Source: Okapia johnstoni
Lineage: Eukaryota; Chordata; Mammalia; Artiodactyla; Giraffidae
Length of the DNA stretch: 64,000 nt
Assembly (NCBI GenBank): GCA_024291935.2
Contig: CM044317.1
Span: 21,660,230-21,724,229, forward strand
Direction of reading: 5' to 3'
Position 1 is the stretch's first letter. The number at the start of each line of letters is the position of its first letter. The notes beneath the pieces were generated by a model that worked only from the letters and a program-made list of their open reading frames with translations, made no database searches and had not been told where the DNA came from. The position numbers were made by a program, and so were the translations under genes. Below are positions 1 to 10,310 of this stretch, in pieces.

Positions 1-1054
1 TACTGAATCTCACTCATGGAGGTCTTCAGAATCGCACATAAATAAAAGTTACTATGAGGCACAAGCTTACAAAATTCTGCTACCTAAAAAATAAGAGGTT
101 AAAATTCACTCCAAAGTGAAAAACAGATAAGATGCTGGTGTCCTAACCAAGGTGGGAGCGGTGGATTCCTCCTGGCAAAAAGCTCCTGCAGGCCATGTAG
201 CAGAGCAAGGAGGAGAAGCCATGTCCAAGGGTGATGGAGGCCCATGGAGGCAGGAGTTTCCCAGGCATACTGAGTCCCCAAATAACTGCTCTAGCTCCTT
301 GGGCTCTGTTCTTTCCAGGACTTGAACACTCTGAATTCAACTAACACTGTGATTCGAACCCCACAGCATCAGAACTTGTGGGAATTAAAAAAAAAAAAAA
401 GCTCTGATTTGAGGCTCCATAAAAACCTTTTTCCATGGCTACTGAAAGTTCTTGGATTTTTCCTGACTTTGATTCAAGTCCATTTGGATTTGCACCCATC
501 ATTCTACTTCTCACCTCATGGCCCTTGAACCCCTCAGATCCATTCTGCTCTTCTATGACAGTAATAATCCAAAAGCTTGCCTTCTCTCCATGAGCAGCTG
601 CTCAGGTGAGCACAGGTGCATTTAATTCATGCCCTGGCCATTGGGTGCCATGAGCTATTGGAATCACATTCCTGTTATCACCTAGGACTTCTCTGCATTT
701 TACCTAATCTAGGGTAGATAAGCAGTTCCCAATTCTTCTTGCTTCCTGAATGCTTCCTGAACCCCACTCCCAGGATCCATTTCCATATTAACCATAGTTC
801 TGGATTGCAGGCAATTGAAACTGACTCTGATCATCATTAACGGAACAACAACAAAAAGCAATTTTTGGAAGGTAATCAGGGGCTCACAGGACTAAATGGA
901 ATCTGAAGAATTAGGCTCGTAAAGTGCCAAGAACAAGAGGTCTAGATATGCATGTGGTCACGGGAACGAAGCAAGATCTCACTGACGAGCTGGTTCTAGT
1001 TCTATGTTAGAAAGAAATTATGAAAATTAGTGAAAAGTGTAAAAAGATCTTAGT
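1..1054. other. Intronic sequence, nothing recognised
   Basis: AT-rich with a short A-run near 390. Short open frames here lack codon structure or any protein similarity I recognise. No known repeat was identified. Confidence 0.5.
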
Positions 1055-1063
1055 TAAATATGT

Positions 1064-1383
1064 ATGAAGTGAAGTGAAAGTCGCTTAATCATGTCCGACT
1101 CTTTGTGACTCCTTGGACTATACAGTCCATGGACTTCTCCAGGCCAGTATACTGGAGTAGGTAGCTGTTCCCTTCTCCAGGGGATCTTCCCAACCCAGGG
1201 ATCAAACCCAGGTCTCCCACTTTGCAGGCAGATTCTTTACCAGCTGAGCCACAAGGGAAGCCCAAGAATACTGAAGTGGGTAGCCAATCTCTTCTCCAGC
1301 GGATCTTCCCGACCCAGGAATCGAACTGAGGTCTCCTGCATTGCAGGTGGATTCTTTACCAACTGAGCTATCAGGGAAGCCCA
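1064..1383 (-). mobile_element. Dimeric Bov-tA-type SINE, antisense
   Basis: Two tRNA-Glu-like units lie head to tail on the minus strand. The first, with the long Bov-tA tail, is 1064-1262; the second begins at 1263. Each ends in the antisense head aagggaagccc or cagggaagccc and carries a B-box-like tcgaac or tcaaac. The target duplication taaatatgt flanks the element at 1055-1063 and 1384-1392. Confidence 0.9.
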
Positions 1384-1392
1384 TAAATATGT

Positions 1393-2157
1393 GTAGTACC
1401 GTAAAATGAAAAAGTCCACTGTTGACGAGTAATTGTAGTGTTACCACTGATTAGCTGTGTAACACTGCATGAGTTACTTTACATTTCTAAGCCTAATATC
1501 ATCCTCTGCAAAATAAAGAACCAGGTTAGAGGTGGTTTAAACTATGGCTTCCTTCTAGCTTTCATGATCCTTGAGTATATTTCAAGAGAAAGAACCTGTC
1601 TGAGCCCCTCCTCTCCAGCTCCCATGCACCTGAGGAGAACCACTATCAGGGAAGAAGCAGAGACCACTTCTACTAAAACACTGAACAACCACAGAATCCT
1701 TCTCAATACTGCAGACGTCTACTACCCATGGGTAGTCTGCATGGAAGGGAAAATCAATTTGCCATTCCTGGTCTGTAGTATATTGTTTTGCTTTCACAGG
1801 GTGAGCTAACCCAGAAAAACCAAGATATCCTAAGAACATCAGACAAAGTCTTTGCTCAAAAGAATCTTCAAGACTAGCTCTTGTCCTGCTGCTAAACATC
1901 AGTTCAGCTTGTACAATCTCCCTGGTAACCGAGGACAATACGGTATCATCCTGTCAGCCTGAAAGTATTGTTGTGTGCTTCAAACGTACTTTAGGAGCGC
2001 TCAGCATGATATTCCTCACTCAGTTCCTACAGGCCTTGTCTTGTCCTCCGTTCTCCTTGTCCACACACCTGATGATTGTCCATTTTTATTCCGCTGGAAT
2101 CCTCTAAATGGAACATAATGAAATTGAGGGAAACCCAGAAAAGCCCTGAGTCCAATT
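1393..2157. other. Intronic sequence, nothing recognised
   Basis: Opposite-strand open frames of about 120 codons overlap here (1438-1809 plus, 1582-1938 minus). Neither shows a domain, a biased composition or plausible splice-site boundaries. I regard both as chance. Confidence 0.4.
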
Positions 2158-2168
2158 CAGTTGGTCTT

Positions 2169-2311
2169 TTAAAAAAAAAAATTTTTTTTTTGACTGCATC
2201 GCCTGGCATGTGAGATCTTAGTTCCCTGACCAGAGATTGAACCCGCGCCCCATCCCCCCACCTCATACTAGACGTGAGGAGTCTTAACCACTGGACCGCC
2301 AGGGAAGTCTC
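2169..2311 (-). mobile_element. CHR-type tRNA SINE, antisense
   Basis: The antisense head tggaccgccagggaagtc and the internal gttccctgaccagagattga match the cetartiodactyl CHR SINE, with its A-tail as a T-run at the left end. An 11-bp target duplication with one mismatch (cagttggtctt / cagctggtctt) flanks it at 2158-2168 and 2312-2322. Confidence 0.8.
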
Positions 2312-2322
2312 CAGCTGGTCTT

Positions 2323-2822
2323 ATTAATCAAAAGAGTATGGACACAGCAAAGTCAGAACTTTGCATAATTCAATCAGGAGAAAGGAATGGAGAACGTCTT
2401 CTGAAAGAAAACATTAAAAAAAAAAAAATGAAACAAGGGTCACAGCAATTTCTCTCCTCCAAATCAAATGTTTCATCTTACCCAACAGGATGTATTAGTT
2501 AAGGTTAGATTTGGCTACACATATCATAAAGACTAAACATCTCAGTGCCTCAGAGCAGCGATTAGCAAGCTCCAATCTAACTGTGTAAACTAGAATTTTA
2601 TTTGAAGACAGTCAATCTGTTGACGTGCTGTCTAAGGGCTGCCCTGGCACTCAAACAGGAGTCAAGCAGCTGTCACAGAGGTTACATGGGCCACAAAGCT
2701 TAAAACACTTACCATCTGTCCCTTCACAGAAAATGTGTGCCGACCACTGCTTTCCAGCATCAATTTAGTTCTCTCTCATGAAAAGAAGCCCACAGGCCAG
2801 GACAGCGGATTAACAGTGTCTT
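2323..2822. other. Intronic sequence with a possible old repeat remnant
   Basis: The stretch from about 2490 (tattagttaaggttagattt) resembles the start of an old mammalian repeat also hinted at near 21905. It is too decayed to name. The rest is unassigned. Confidence 0.3.
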
Positions 2823-2831
2823 CAGAGAACG

Positions 2832-3056
2832 AGCCCACTCATGCGAAGAGATGACTCATTGGAAAAGACCCTGATGCTGGGGAAGATTAACGGCAAAAGG
2901 AGAAGAAGGCGGCAGAGGATGAGATGGTTGGATGGCATCATCAACTCAATGGACGTGAGTCTGAGCACACTTCAGGATACGGTGAAGGATAGGGAAGCCT
3001 GGCTGCAGTCCATGGGGTTTCAAAGAGTTGGACATGACTTAGCCAATGAACAACAA
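2832..3056 (+). mobile_element. BovB LINE 3' end, heavily 5'-truncated
   Basis: About 220 bp of the extreme BovB 3' region. It encodes remnants [11 protein letters not shown] and RMRWLDGI and ends in the Bov-tail pattern gttggacatgact. A probable 9-bp target duplication with one mismatch (cagagaacg / cagagaatg) flanks it at 2823-2831 and 3057-3065. Confidence 0.85.
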
Positions 3057-3065
3057 CAGAGAATG

Positions 3066-3646
3066 GACTGCTTCTACCTTTCTACTTTGACATCCTAACT
3101 TACATTGTCAAGGGCACCTCATGACCTAAATGGCTTCTGAGACTCTCATGACCATTTCTAAAGTTCAGGCCAGAAGAAAAAGGACAAGCAGAAGGTCAAG
3201 CAAGACCCCCCGACTCCCCCGGTGAGTCAGCTCTTATTAAGAATCCTTCCTGGAAGTTCCACAAAACACTTCCACTTCCATCTTATTTGTCAGAACCTCG
3301 CCATGTGTCTTGTCTAGCTGTAAAGAGGACTGGGAAATAAAGGTTTTGTGCTTTTTAAAAATTTCTGGTAGCCCTGTGTCCAGCTAAAAATAAGAGTTTG
3401 TCATTTTGGAAAAAAGTGAGAGTGGATGCTGAGTTAGGCAAGCTGAAGTCTTGGCCACAAACACTATTTAGTGAAATTATGAGCAGCAGTTTCACAGGGA
3501 ACACACACCTTTTCCCCACACCTCATGGGGTGGACATTTTTAAAGAAAGAAGAATTTGTATTCTGATATCATACATACTGCTTCTTTTGCCTTACATTTA
3601 CCAACTGATACAAGTATACCAAATAATATATTAGCCGATTATGTCA
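3066..3646. other. Intronic sequence, nothing recognised
   Basis: Unique-looking sequence with no supported repeat, RNA gene or exon. Confidence 0.4.
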
Positions 3647-3651
3647 ATGAT

Positions 3652-4041
3652 TGTCTTAGTCCATTCAAGCAGCTATAACAAAAACAACAAGTCTATTGTA
3701 GACTAGGTGACTTAAACAACAAACATTTATTTCTTATAGTTCTGGAGGCTGTGAAGTCCAAGATCAAGATGCTGACAAGATTCAGTGTCTGTTGAGGACG
3801 CAGTTCCTGGTTCATAGTCACCTACTTCTCACCAGGTTCCCACTTGGGTAAAAAGAAAATGAGAAAGCATCCTGGGGCCTCTTTTATAAGGACACTAATC
3901 CCATTCATAAGGGCTCTATCCATGTGACCTAGTCACTTTCTGAGGGCCCCACCCCCAACAGCATCAAACACCATTTGAGGGCAAAAATTTCAACATATGC
4001 ATTTGGGCGAGGGGAGGCACACAACTATTTAGGCCATAACA
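3652..4041 (-). mobile_element. MaLR (MST/MLT1-type) solo LTR, antisense
   Basis: The features ggtgacttaaacaacaaac, gttctggaggctgtgaagtc, ttataaggacactaat and a terminal ggccataaca are the antisense hallmarks of ERVL-MaLR LTRs. The element is bounded by tg...ca, with near-matching 5-bp flanks (atgat / gtgat). No internal retroviral coding sequence is attached. Confidence 0.75.
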
Positions 4042-4046
4042 GTGAT

Positions 4047-4650
4047 TGATCATTTCGTTCATTCAACAAGACTTACTGAGGACCAACAATGTCCCAAGCA
4101 TGTTGTGAGGCAATGGCCAAGTGTGATGGCCCCTGGTCCCTGACTTTGAAAAGTCTGAGTCGGCAAGGGAGACGGATAAGCTTGTGGACAGTAGTATTTC
4201 AGGGAGAGAAGTTTACTAGGGAGGTAGATGGTGGCATATCATGAAAAGTACAAGGGGAGGTGTTAAGACTTGAGCTGAATGTTGAGGAACTCATTGGAAG
4301 GAATTTGTCAGTGAAGAAGCAGGGTCAAGGGCATTCCAATATGAGGGAGCAGCATGTGTAAAGACATGGAGGAGAAAGAGGGAATAAGCATGGTGAGCTT
4401 GGCAGAGCACAGGGTATGCCAGGGGCCACAAGAGATCAGCTGGGGAGATGGGCACACTTCACCCCCAGAACAGAAGGGACCTGGGCTCCAAGGTGCTGGG
4501 TTTCCTCTGGACAGTGAGGAGCAGACACCTTAAGTGTACCCCTTGGGAGAGTAATATGATCCTTCTGTGTTTCATAAGATCATTTTGGTCATAGTGAGGA
4601 TAGATCAGGGTGGGGTGAGGAGGTAGGAAGAGGCAGAAGGCTTCCATTTA
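4047..4650 (+). repeat. Ancient mammalian interspersed repeat, family unresolved
   Basis: It begins with an attcaacaagacttactgag motif (ageing LINE or MIR-like) and runs through gggcattccaatatgaggga and gatcattttggtcatagtg. The pattern recurs in old mammalian repeats, and at about 18480-19090 and 39320-39690 here. I cannot name the family from memory. Confidence 0.4.
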
Positions 4651-4774
4651 CATATTTTGTAATTATGCTAAAGTTAGAGTATAATCTTGAATTGATGCAT
4701 GAGAAAATCCATTCACTCAAAGGCTAATTAATAGATATCATGGATAAAAATAACTTGTACTTCAATGAGTCCTC

Positions 4775-4925
4775 GAAGTCCTCCTGTAAAGCCCCACCTT
4801 ACACAGGAGGTACCTGAGGTTCAAAAAGGTTAACTGGCTTGTTTGAAATCTTGGCAGCTAGTAAGCAGCAGAGCGGGGCCGGCAGTAAGGACCCAAGTCT
4901 AGCGCTCTTTTTACTGCATGTTGAG
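4775..4925 (+). mobile_element. MIR SINE remnant
   Basis: The core-like run tacctgaggttcaaaaaggt followed by gcagctagtaagcagcagag matches the MIR core region. Confidence 0.65.
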
Positions 4926-5394
4926 AGCAAAGCATTCCAGACTCAACCTGTCACCCCTAAATCCAGGCCAGGCAGGGCTCTTTGCATATCTTGGCAGTAA
5001 CATATCTTAGTGGCATTAAATGTATGAAAACATGGAGGCATTTCCCTTCAGTTACTTTATGAGGCAAGATATCAAGAGGATTTTATTAGGTTTTGGCAAA
5101 TTCTCTTAATAGGAAAAATCAAGTGTATATTTTATTATTCTTTGTTCAGTGCTGTGGCAATTATTCAAACACTCATGAAACAGCTATGTTGCTCTCCAGT
5201 TCCAACTTTCTATTTGATTATACCCCCTCTTTCCTCATTTATGTGGGGAGCTGTAAGCATTCTTAAAAAGGACTTGTTTAAAGTCTTGCATCAACAAAAC
5301 TAAACAATTATTTTTTTTTTTTAAATTTGTCTTCTCAGAAGGAATTTTCCAGATACTGTTCTCATACCGCACTCTGTCAAGACACTAAAAATCT

Positions 5395-5545
5395 GCATTG
5401 TGAAGTTTCCTTGTCTTTTTCTCCACTAGACAGTAAGAGCCTTGAGGTCAGCAACAGGGTATTTATTTGTTTGTATATCTGCGGGCACAGTAATTGGCAC
5501 TTGATAGCCCACAGTAACTGTTTGTAGATTAATAAAGGGGAGAGC
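5395..5545 (+). mobile_element. L2 LINE 3' tail remnant
   Basis: The order ctagacagtaagagccttga, then ggtatttatttgtttgta, then cacagtaattggcacttga follows the L2 3' end. Confidence 0.6.
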
Positions 5546-6228
5546 AATAATGTAATTAAACACATACAAGTATTTTTAAAAGTACTTTAAAAGTATTTTT
5601 AAAAGTACTCTCCTATAGTAGAATATTGAGCACCTTAAAAAGATCTACCTTCACTATAATTTTACTGCAAGAAATCAAAAGCTCTAGGTAAAACTTCAGG
5701 GGTGTGGAATTCAGAGGGGCTATTTAGGGGTCTATTTTGCTATTTGTTAAGACTTAGGATCACAATGCCTTTTAACAAATTGATCTGGAGATGGCTGCTT
5801 CCGGGTTCCTTCCCAAAGACCCTCCATCATATTGTCCACACGAAGCCTTGGCTTTACAGATTAAGGCTGCTTATCTGGGCTTAAAAGCCAAATCTTTCTG
5901 CTTTCTCAAGTTGCTGTCTTAGGAGACCAGATGTTATGATGGACATATACACCTTTAAAATTCACTTTGATTTCTATTCTCTGTCTGCTCTCAATGTTGG
6001 TACTCTACAGTAGGGAGCCTCTGAAGTTTTGGTCCAAATGGGAGCTAAATGCAAGGAACCTCTTGTCCTAGATGTGTGAGCTCTTCTTCACTCACAGAGT
6101 ACCTTCTTTCCACAAGAGCACAGCACCATAGGGTACCACGCTTTCATTTCACAAAAAGCCCCTCACTGTATAGCTTTTACCCTTAATCATAAAGTCGAGA
6201 TTTTGTTTTTCAGATGGTGAAGAATACC
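5546..6228. other. Intronic sequence, nothing recognised
   Basis: AT-rich, with a local near-repeat of agtactttaaaagtattttt around 5580-5610. No gene or named element is supported. Confidence 0.4.
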
Positions 6229-6320
6229 CTTGGGGTCCGCACGCGAGTCGGACCTTTCTCTCTTTCTTTCCATTTGCTTTGACTGAAGCGACTTAGCGGC
6301 AGCAACAGCAGCAGCAGCCA
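6229..6320 (+). mobile_element. Bov-tA 3' end remnant with an internal CT-rich insert
   Basis: The SINE-tail phrases ggggtccgcacgcgagtcgg and gactgaagcgacttagc are separated by roughly 26 bp of pyrimidine-rich sequence. They are followed by an interrupted AGC repeat typical of Bov-tA tails. The head of the SINE is missing. Confidence 0.55.
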
Positions 6321-6790
6321 TGATGAGCACTCATTTTTTTCATATATGCCAAACTAGGTTACTTCTTGAGGCATATTGTCCAGTAACAGCCAATGAAACT
6401 GGTATCCAACTGCAAGCTATTTTTCCTTTCCTTTTCTCAAAAATTGTTAACCTCAGTTTTCCTATTTTCTTCTGCTCTTGAGCCCCCAAACCTGCACACC
6501 TTCAGAACTCAGGGAGGAAGAGGGGAGAGTCTGTGGGGCAGAGTGAGGAGGAAATCCCAAATCAAGCCCTGAGTGGAGAACTGGGGAGCTGAGGGCAGGC
6601 TCCCCTCTCTGATGAGGTCCTTCCCATCCTCAGGCAGCAGGTGTGGAGGCTGGGGGATGGCTGAATATAAGAAATGTTACTGCTGAGCTTCTAACAATGT
6701 CCAGGGTTGCTGAGAAGAGAGGGTGGTGAGGGGAATGACCAAAGCATTCAGCCAGATAGCTGGTCTTCAAGGACTGGTGGGATCTGAATT
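6321..6790. other. Intronic sequence, nothing recognised
   Basis: Purine-rich around 6500-6620; no repeat or exon supported. Confidence 0.35.
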
Positions 6791-6803
6791 ACCAGTGCTT
6801 CTC

Positions 6804-7010
6804 AGAAGTGAAATGAAAGTTGCTCAGTCGTGTCCAACTCTTTGCAAACCCATGGACTATACGGTCCATGGAATTTTCCAGGCCAGAATAGTGGAATGGG
6901 TAGCCTTCCCTTCTCCAGGGTATCTCCTCAACCCAGGGATCGAACCCAGGTCTCCCACACTGCAGGCAGATTCTTTATCAGCTGATCCACAAGGGAAGCC
7001 CAAGAATTCT
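6804..7010 (-). mobile_element. Bov-tA SINE, antisense
   Basis: The tail starts gttgctcagtcgtgtccaac and the antisense tRNA head ends acaagggaagccc. The 13-bp target duplication (accagtgcttctc / accaatgcttctc, one mismatch) lies at 6791-6803 and 7011-7023. The duplicated target is the terminal sequence of a MER20 element. Confidence 0.9.
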
Positions 7011-7011
7011 A

Positions 7012-7199
7012 CCAATGCTTCTCTACCAGGGCTCTTTTACTCTCCAGGGGACATTTAGCAATGCCTGGAGATGTTTTTGGTTATCACATTTGGGGGTGGG
7101 AGGGGTCATTGCTAAGCATCTGACACAGCACCCTCTCCCCCACAACCAATAACTATCTGCCTCAAATATTCAATACTGCTGAGGCTGAGAAACCCTGAG
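7012..7199 (+). mobile_element. MER20 DNA transposon (hAT-Charlie), split near its left end
   Basis: Contains ctccaggggacatttagcaa, ggagatgtttttggttatca and the right end gctgagaaaccctg. Its left terminus (cagtgcttctc) is duplicated around the preceding Bov-tA, which therefore inserted into the MER20. Confidence 0.75.
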
Positions 7200-7385
7200 C
7201 TAGACAAAAAACATTCAGAGCAGGTGTCATACAGTAGGAAGGAAAAAAAAATGTAGAGAATTAACTTACTGTTGGAATTAAAAAAAGTTATACATTGTGT
7301 AAAGTTTACGTAAATTTATATAACATGAATGTAAATTGCTAAGCATGTATTTGACTTGTACATTCCTCAATAATCTATTTTCCTT

Positions 7386-7450
7386 CCCCCCGCCAACCCC
7401 CCCCCCACAGAGTATCTGTGAAGTACAATAAAATGAGGTAAACTTGTAAA
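7386..7450 (+). mobile_element. Tigger-like transposon end beside a C-rich run
   Basis: The phrase gtatctgtgaagtacaataa followed by aatgaggta resembles a Tigger terminal region. Immediately left of it is an interrupted poly-C tract. Confidence 0.45.
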
Positions 7451-7654
7451 AAAAAAATCATTCAGATCACATCTCATCAACCTCCACCTCACCTAATGTT
7501 TGCATATGAGGCACTTATGGATATATTTTTCATTACAAATATTCATTTGCTCTCGGTGCAGAGTATTACTAGCAACCTGCAGTGTGACAGCCCCTGGTGC
7601 TCCTGGAACTGGGTGTCTACCCTAGCGCTCACTCCTCGGCATCCTGTGCGGTGT

Positions 7655-7760
7655 CTCCTTCACTGGTGATATGTCTCTCCTCCTAGACGGTAAGTCACAG
7701 GAGGCCAGGGGCTGCTGTGTCGCCTGTCTATCCCAGGACCCAGTCCAGTGTCTGGTGGGG
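7655..7760 (+). mobile_element. L2 LINE 3' tail remnant
   Basis: The order ctcctagacggtaagtcaca, aggggctgctgtgtc, cagtccagtgtctggtg follows the L2 3' end. Confidence 0.5.
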
Positions 7761-7794
7761 AGGATGGGCTGAGGGGCAGCTAAGGAGTGATCTG

Positions 7795-8150
7795 GACTCT
7801 TAGCTAAGAAAGTGGACTGCCTGGGCTGAAACCCATGCTCCACCATTATTAACTCACTGTCTGACCCACTTTTGCAAAGTCCTTGTCTATAGAAACAGGG
7901 CTTCCCTGGAGCCTCAGCTGGTGAAGAATCCGTCTGCGATGTGGGAGATCTGGGTTTGATCCCTGGGTTGGGAAGACCCCCTGGAGAAGGAAATGGCTAC
8001 CCAGTCCAGTATTCTGGCCTGGAGAATTCCATGGACTATAAAGAGCTGGACATGACTGAGCAACTTTCATAGAAACAGGGATACATGGTACCCACCTCAT
8101 AGGCAGAATTAAATAATTTAATATTTATGTTAAGTATTAAATAATATTGA
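7795..8150 (+). mobile_element. MIR SINE interrupted by a Bov-tA
   Basis: The left part (ctgggctgaaacccatgctc, then actcactgtctgacccact) and the right part (gtacccacctcataggcaga) follow MIR order on either side of the inserted Bov-tA. Confidence 0.55.
7901..8070 (+). mobile_element. Bov-tA SINE
   Basis: Head gcttccctggagcctcagct, B-box-like gggtttgatccctgg, tail agagctggacatgactgagc. A perfect 12-bp target duplication (atagaaacaggg) lies at 7889-7900 and 8069-8080. The insertion splits a MIR. Confidence 0.92.
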
Positions 8151-8380
8151 AATTTAATGTTTAAATGCAGAGTGATTAATATTGATTGATGGGTGAAGCA
8201 TCAAAAAGCAAAGATAGGGTTAAAAATCTGCCTGCAGAGTGGGTGGGGGAAGGAGTAAATTAGGAGTTTGGGGTTAAAATATACACATTACTATATAACC
8301 AACAAGGACCTACTCTATAGAATAGGGAACTATACTCAATATCTTATAATAACTTATAATGGAAGAGAATGTAAAAAAGA

Positions 8381-8400
8381 ATATATATATAAATATATAT

Positions 8401-8433
<33 letters not shown>

Positions 8434-8440
8434 TACACAC
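8381..8440. repeat. (TA)n-(CA)n microsatellite
   Basis: A TA-rich stretch passes into about 13 CA units and then an interrupted acatacacacatgtgt. It appears to have expanded from the TA-rich part of the L1 3'UTR. The Bov-tA begins just beyond it. Confidence 0.95.
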
Positions 8441-8447
8441 ATGTGTA

Positions 8448-8652
8448 TGGCTCAGATGGTAAAGAATCTGCCTGCAATGCGGAAGACATGGGTTCAATTC
8501 TTGGGTCAGTAAGATCCCCTGGAGAAGAGAATAGTTACCCTCACCAGTATTCTTGCCTAGAGAAGTCCATGGACAGAGGAGGCTGGCAGGCTATAGTGCA
8601 TGGGGTCACAAAAGAGTCGGACATGACTGTGCGACTAACACTTTCACTTTTC
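8448..8652 (+). mobile_element. Bov-tA SINE lacking its first bases
   Basis: Starts at atggctcagatggtaaaga without the usual gggcttccct and ends gagtcggacatgactgtgcg. It is nested in an L1 3'UTR beside the CA repeat. Confidence 0.9.
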
Positions 8653-8735
8653 ATTGTTCAACTGAATCACTGTGCTGTACACCTAAAACCAACACAACAT
8701 TGTAAATCAACCATACTTCAATAAAAATTAAAAAA

Positions 8736-10050
8736 AGATGTGCCTACAAACCACTAATGAAGAAGATGAAGAAAAGCACATAAAACACCTTGGCTTTTAC
8801 TTTCAGGAGCTTTTAAATATAAAGTTTTTCTTTTTTGTGATGTAACAAACATGGAAAGCAGTTTGTTAATATTTACAGGCAAAGGCAGTGAAAGCCTCAG
8901 CAGGATATACATTTTTGACATATTGATTTTATTTCACAATTAATGTTCTACCCCGTTTCTCTGCCACATCTAGTTTTTTTTCACTGTATTTATTGCCATA
9001 GGTTAATTTCATTTTCTATTGTCTCCTGATAAAAACTGATTTATAGCGCTATGGCAAGTCAGTCTCAGAAAGGGTTTTAACAGTTTTCTGTGGTTGAACA
9101 CCACCAGTCTTCTTCCTGTACAAATGCTGCTTCTTTCAACAGTCTTACATTCTTCTGTAGCCCGGGACTCTCTCAAGCACAGAGGATTTAAATCTTAATT
9201 GTTTTGAAATTGATATTTTCTGCGCTCCACATCTACTCTTCCTCTGGGTCTCTGATCTCATAGGACAGACCCTGACATTCACTTTTCTGTTTCCCTCTTC
9301 CACATTTAAAGGACATTTGCATCTACCTGGATAAACCAGGATAATCTCTTCATCTTAAAGTCCACTGATTAGCCATCTGCATTCCATGTACTCTCTTAAC
9401 TCTCTGCTCTAACATATTCATAGGTTTCCGGGATTAGGGTATAGCCTTTTTTTGGGGGGGGCACTAGTCTGCTTAGCATAACCATATAAGGAGGGACTAT
9501 AATTTCAGTATTCTCTTTTATATCTATATAGAATAGCTGTTTAACAAATTCAATACTTAGTAAATGAATAATAACTATACATGTTTGTTTCTTGTTAAAT
9601 GAACACAAGACCTGTGTTTTCTGTGTTTCGGGATTGAGACATGAGCTGTGTTTTCGGTGCTACTGAATTGAGGTATTGCAGAGGTGAAGGGTCGATGGTT
9701 TCAGTCAATCTTTAGGGTTACCCCAAAGTAATCTCAATGCAGAGAGAGGCTTAGGGGCCCCTGCCACATCAGACATTGGAGAAGAAGCTCCCTCTGCATA
9801 TTTCTCACTCTCCTTTGGGGCTTGCCCCTCCTGCACCACTACTGCAGGACCCTGGTGGTGATCTTCCTCTCCTCCCAGGAGTTTCCTGAGAGCTCCACCA
9901 CTTTTATTTCTGTTAGCTGTGGCAATTTTCCTGAATTATAAAATGTAGGATTTTTGTGTGTGTTTTTTTTTAAAGGATCCTAGGATTCAGTTCCAGGTAA
10001 GGAAACTGAATTTTAGAATAGCTGGGGAAACATCTACAATGATTTAGAGG
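8736..10050. other. Intronic sequence, nothing recognised
   Basis: Unique-looking with short T-rich and G-rich runs (around 9445-9465). No exon-like frame with splice sites and no named repeat is supported. Confidence 0.4.
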
Positions 10051-10059
10051 GACGTTCCT

Positions 10060-10128
10060 GGGGAAGCCTGGTGTGCTGCAGTCCATGGAGTTGCGAAGAG
10101 AGGACATGACTTAGTGACTGAACAACCA
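10060..10128 (+). mobile_element. Bov-tA/BovB 3'-end fragment
   Basis: A 69-bp tail carrying ggtgtgctgcagtccatgga and aggacatgacttagtgactg, ending in aacaacca. It appears to sit inside the head of the adjoining CHR SINE. Confidence 0.75.
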
Positions 10129-10310
10129 CTCTGGTCGTCCAGTGGTTAAGACTTTGCCTTCCCATGTAGAGGGTATGGGTTCAATTCCTGGTCAGGGAGC
10201 TAGGAATTGGCCATACACCTTGTGGCCAAAAAAGGAAAACAGAAGCAGTACTGCAACAAATTCAATAAAGACATTAAAAATGGCTCACGTTAAAAAAAAA
10301 AAAAAAAATC
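10129..10310 (+). mobile_element. CHR-type tRNA SINE with A-tail
   Basis: Starts ctctggtcgtccagtggtta, has the B-box-like gggttcaattcctggtcagg, then cttgtggcc and an A-rich tail of about 17 As. Confidence 0.8.

Larger units (their letters stand above)
8260..8735 (+). mobile_element. L1 3'UTR end, split by a Bov-tA and a microsatellite
   Basis: The left part carries accaacaaggacctactcta and agggaactatactcaatat. The right part carries ctgtgctgtacacctaaaac, caacacaacattgtaaatca and an AATAAA-like tail. These are contiguous parts of the ruminant/artiodactyl L1 3' end, now separated by about 270 bp. Confidence 0.85.

Noticed and set aside
6235..6260. CpG cluster considered as a promoter or CpG island
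   Set aside because: Only a few CpGs within a Bov-tA remnant; length and local GC content are too low.
7901..7975. tRNA-like head with a B-box motif
   Set aside because: It is the tRNA-derived head of a Bov-tA SINE, with a target duplication around the whole element, not a tRNA gene. The same applies to all other Bov-tA and CHR heads.
8381..8440. Regular short repeats considered as an array
   Set aside because: A simple dinucleotide microsatellite with no spacers; no CRISPR-like structure exists anywhere in the window.
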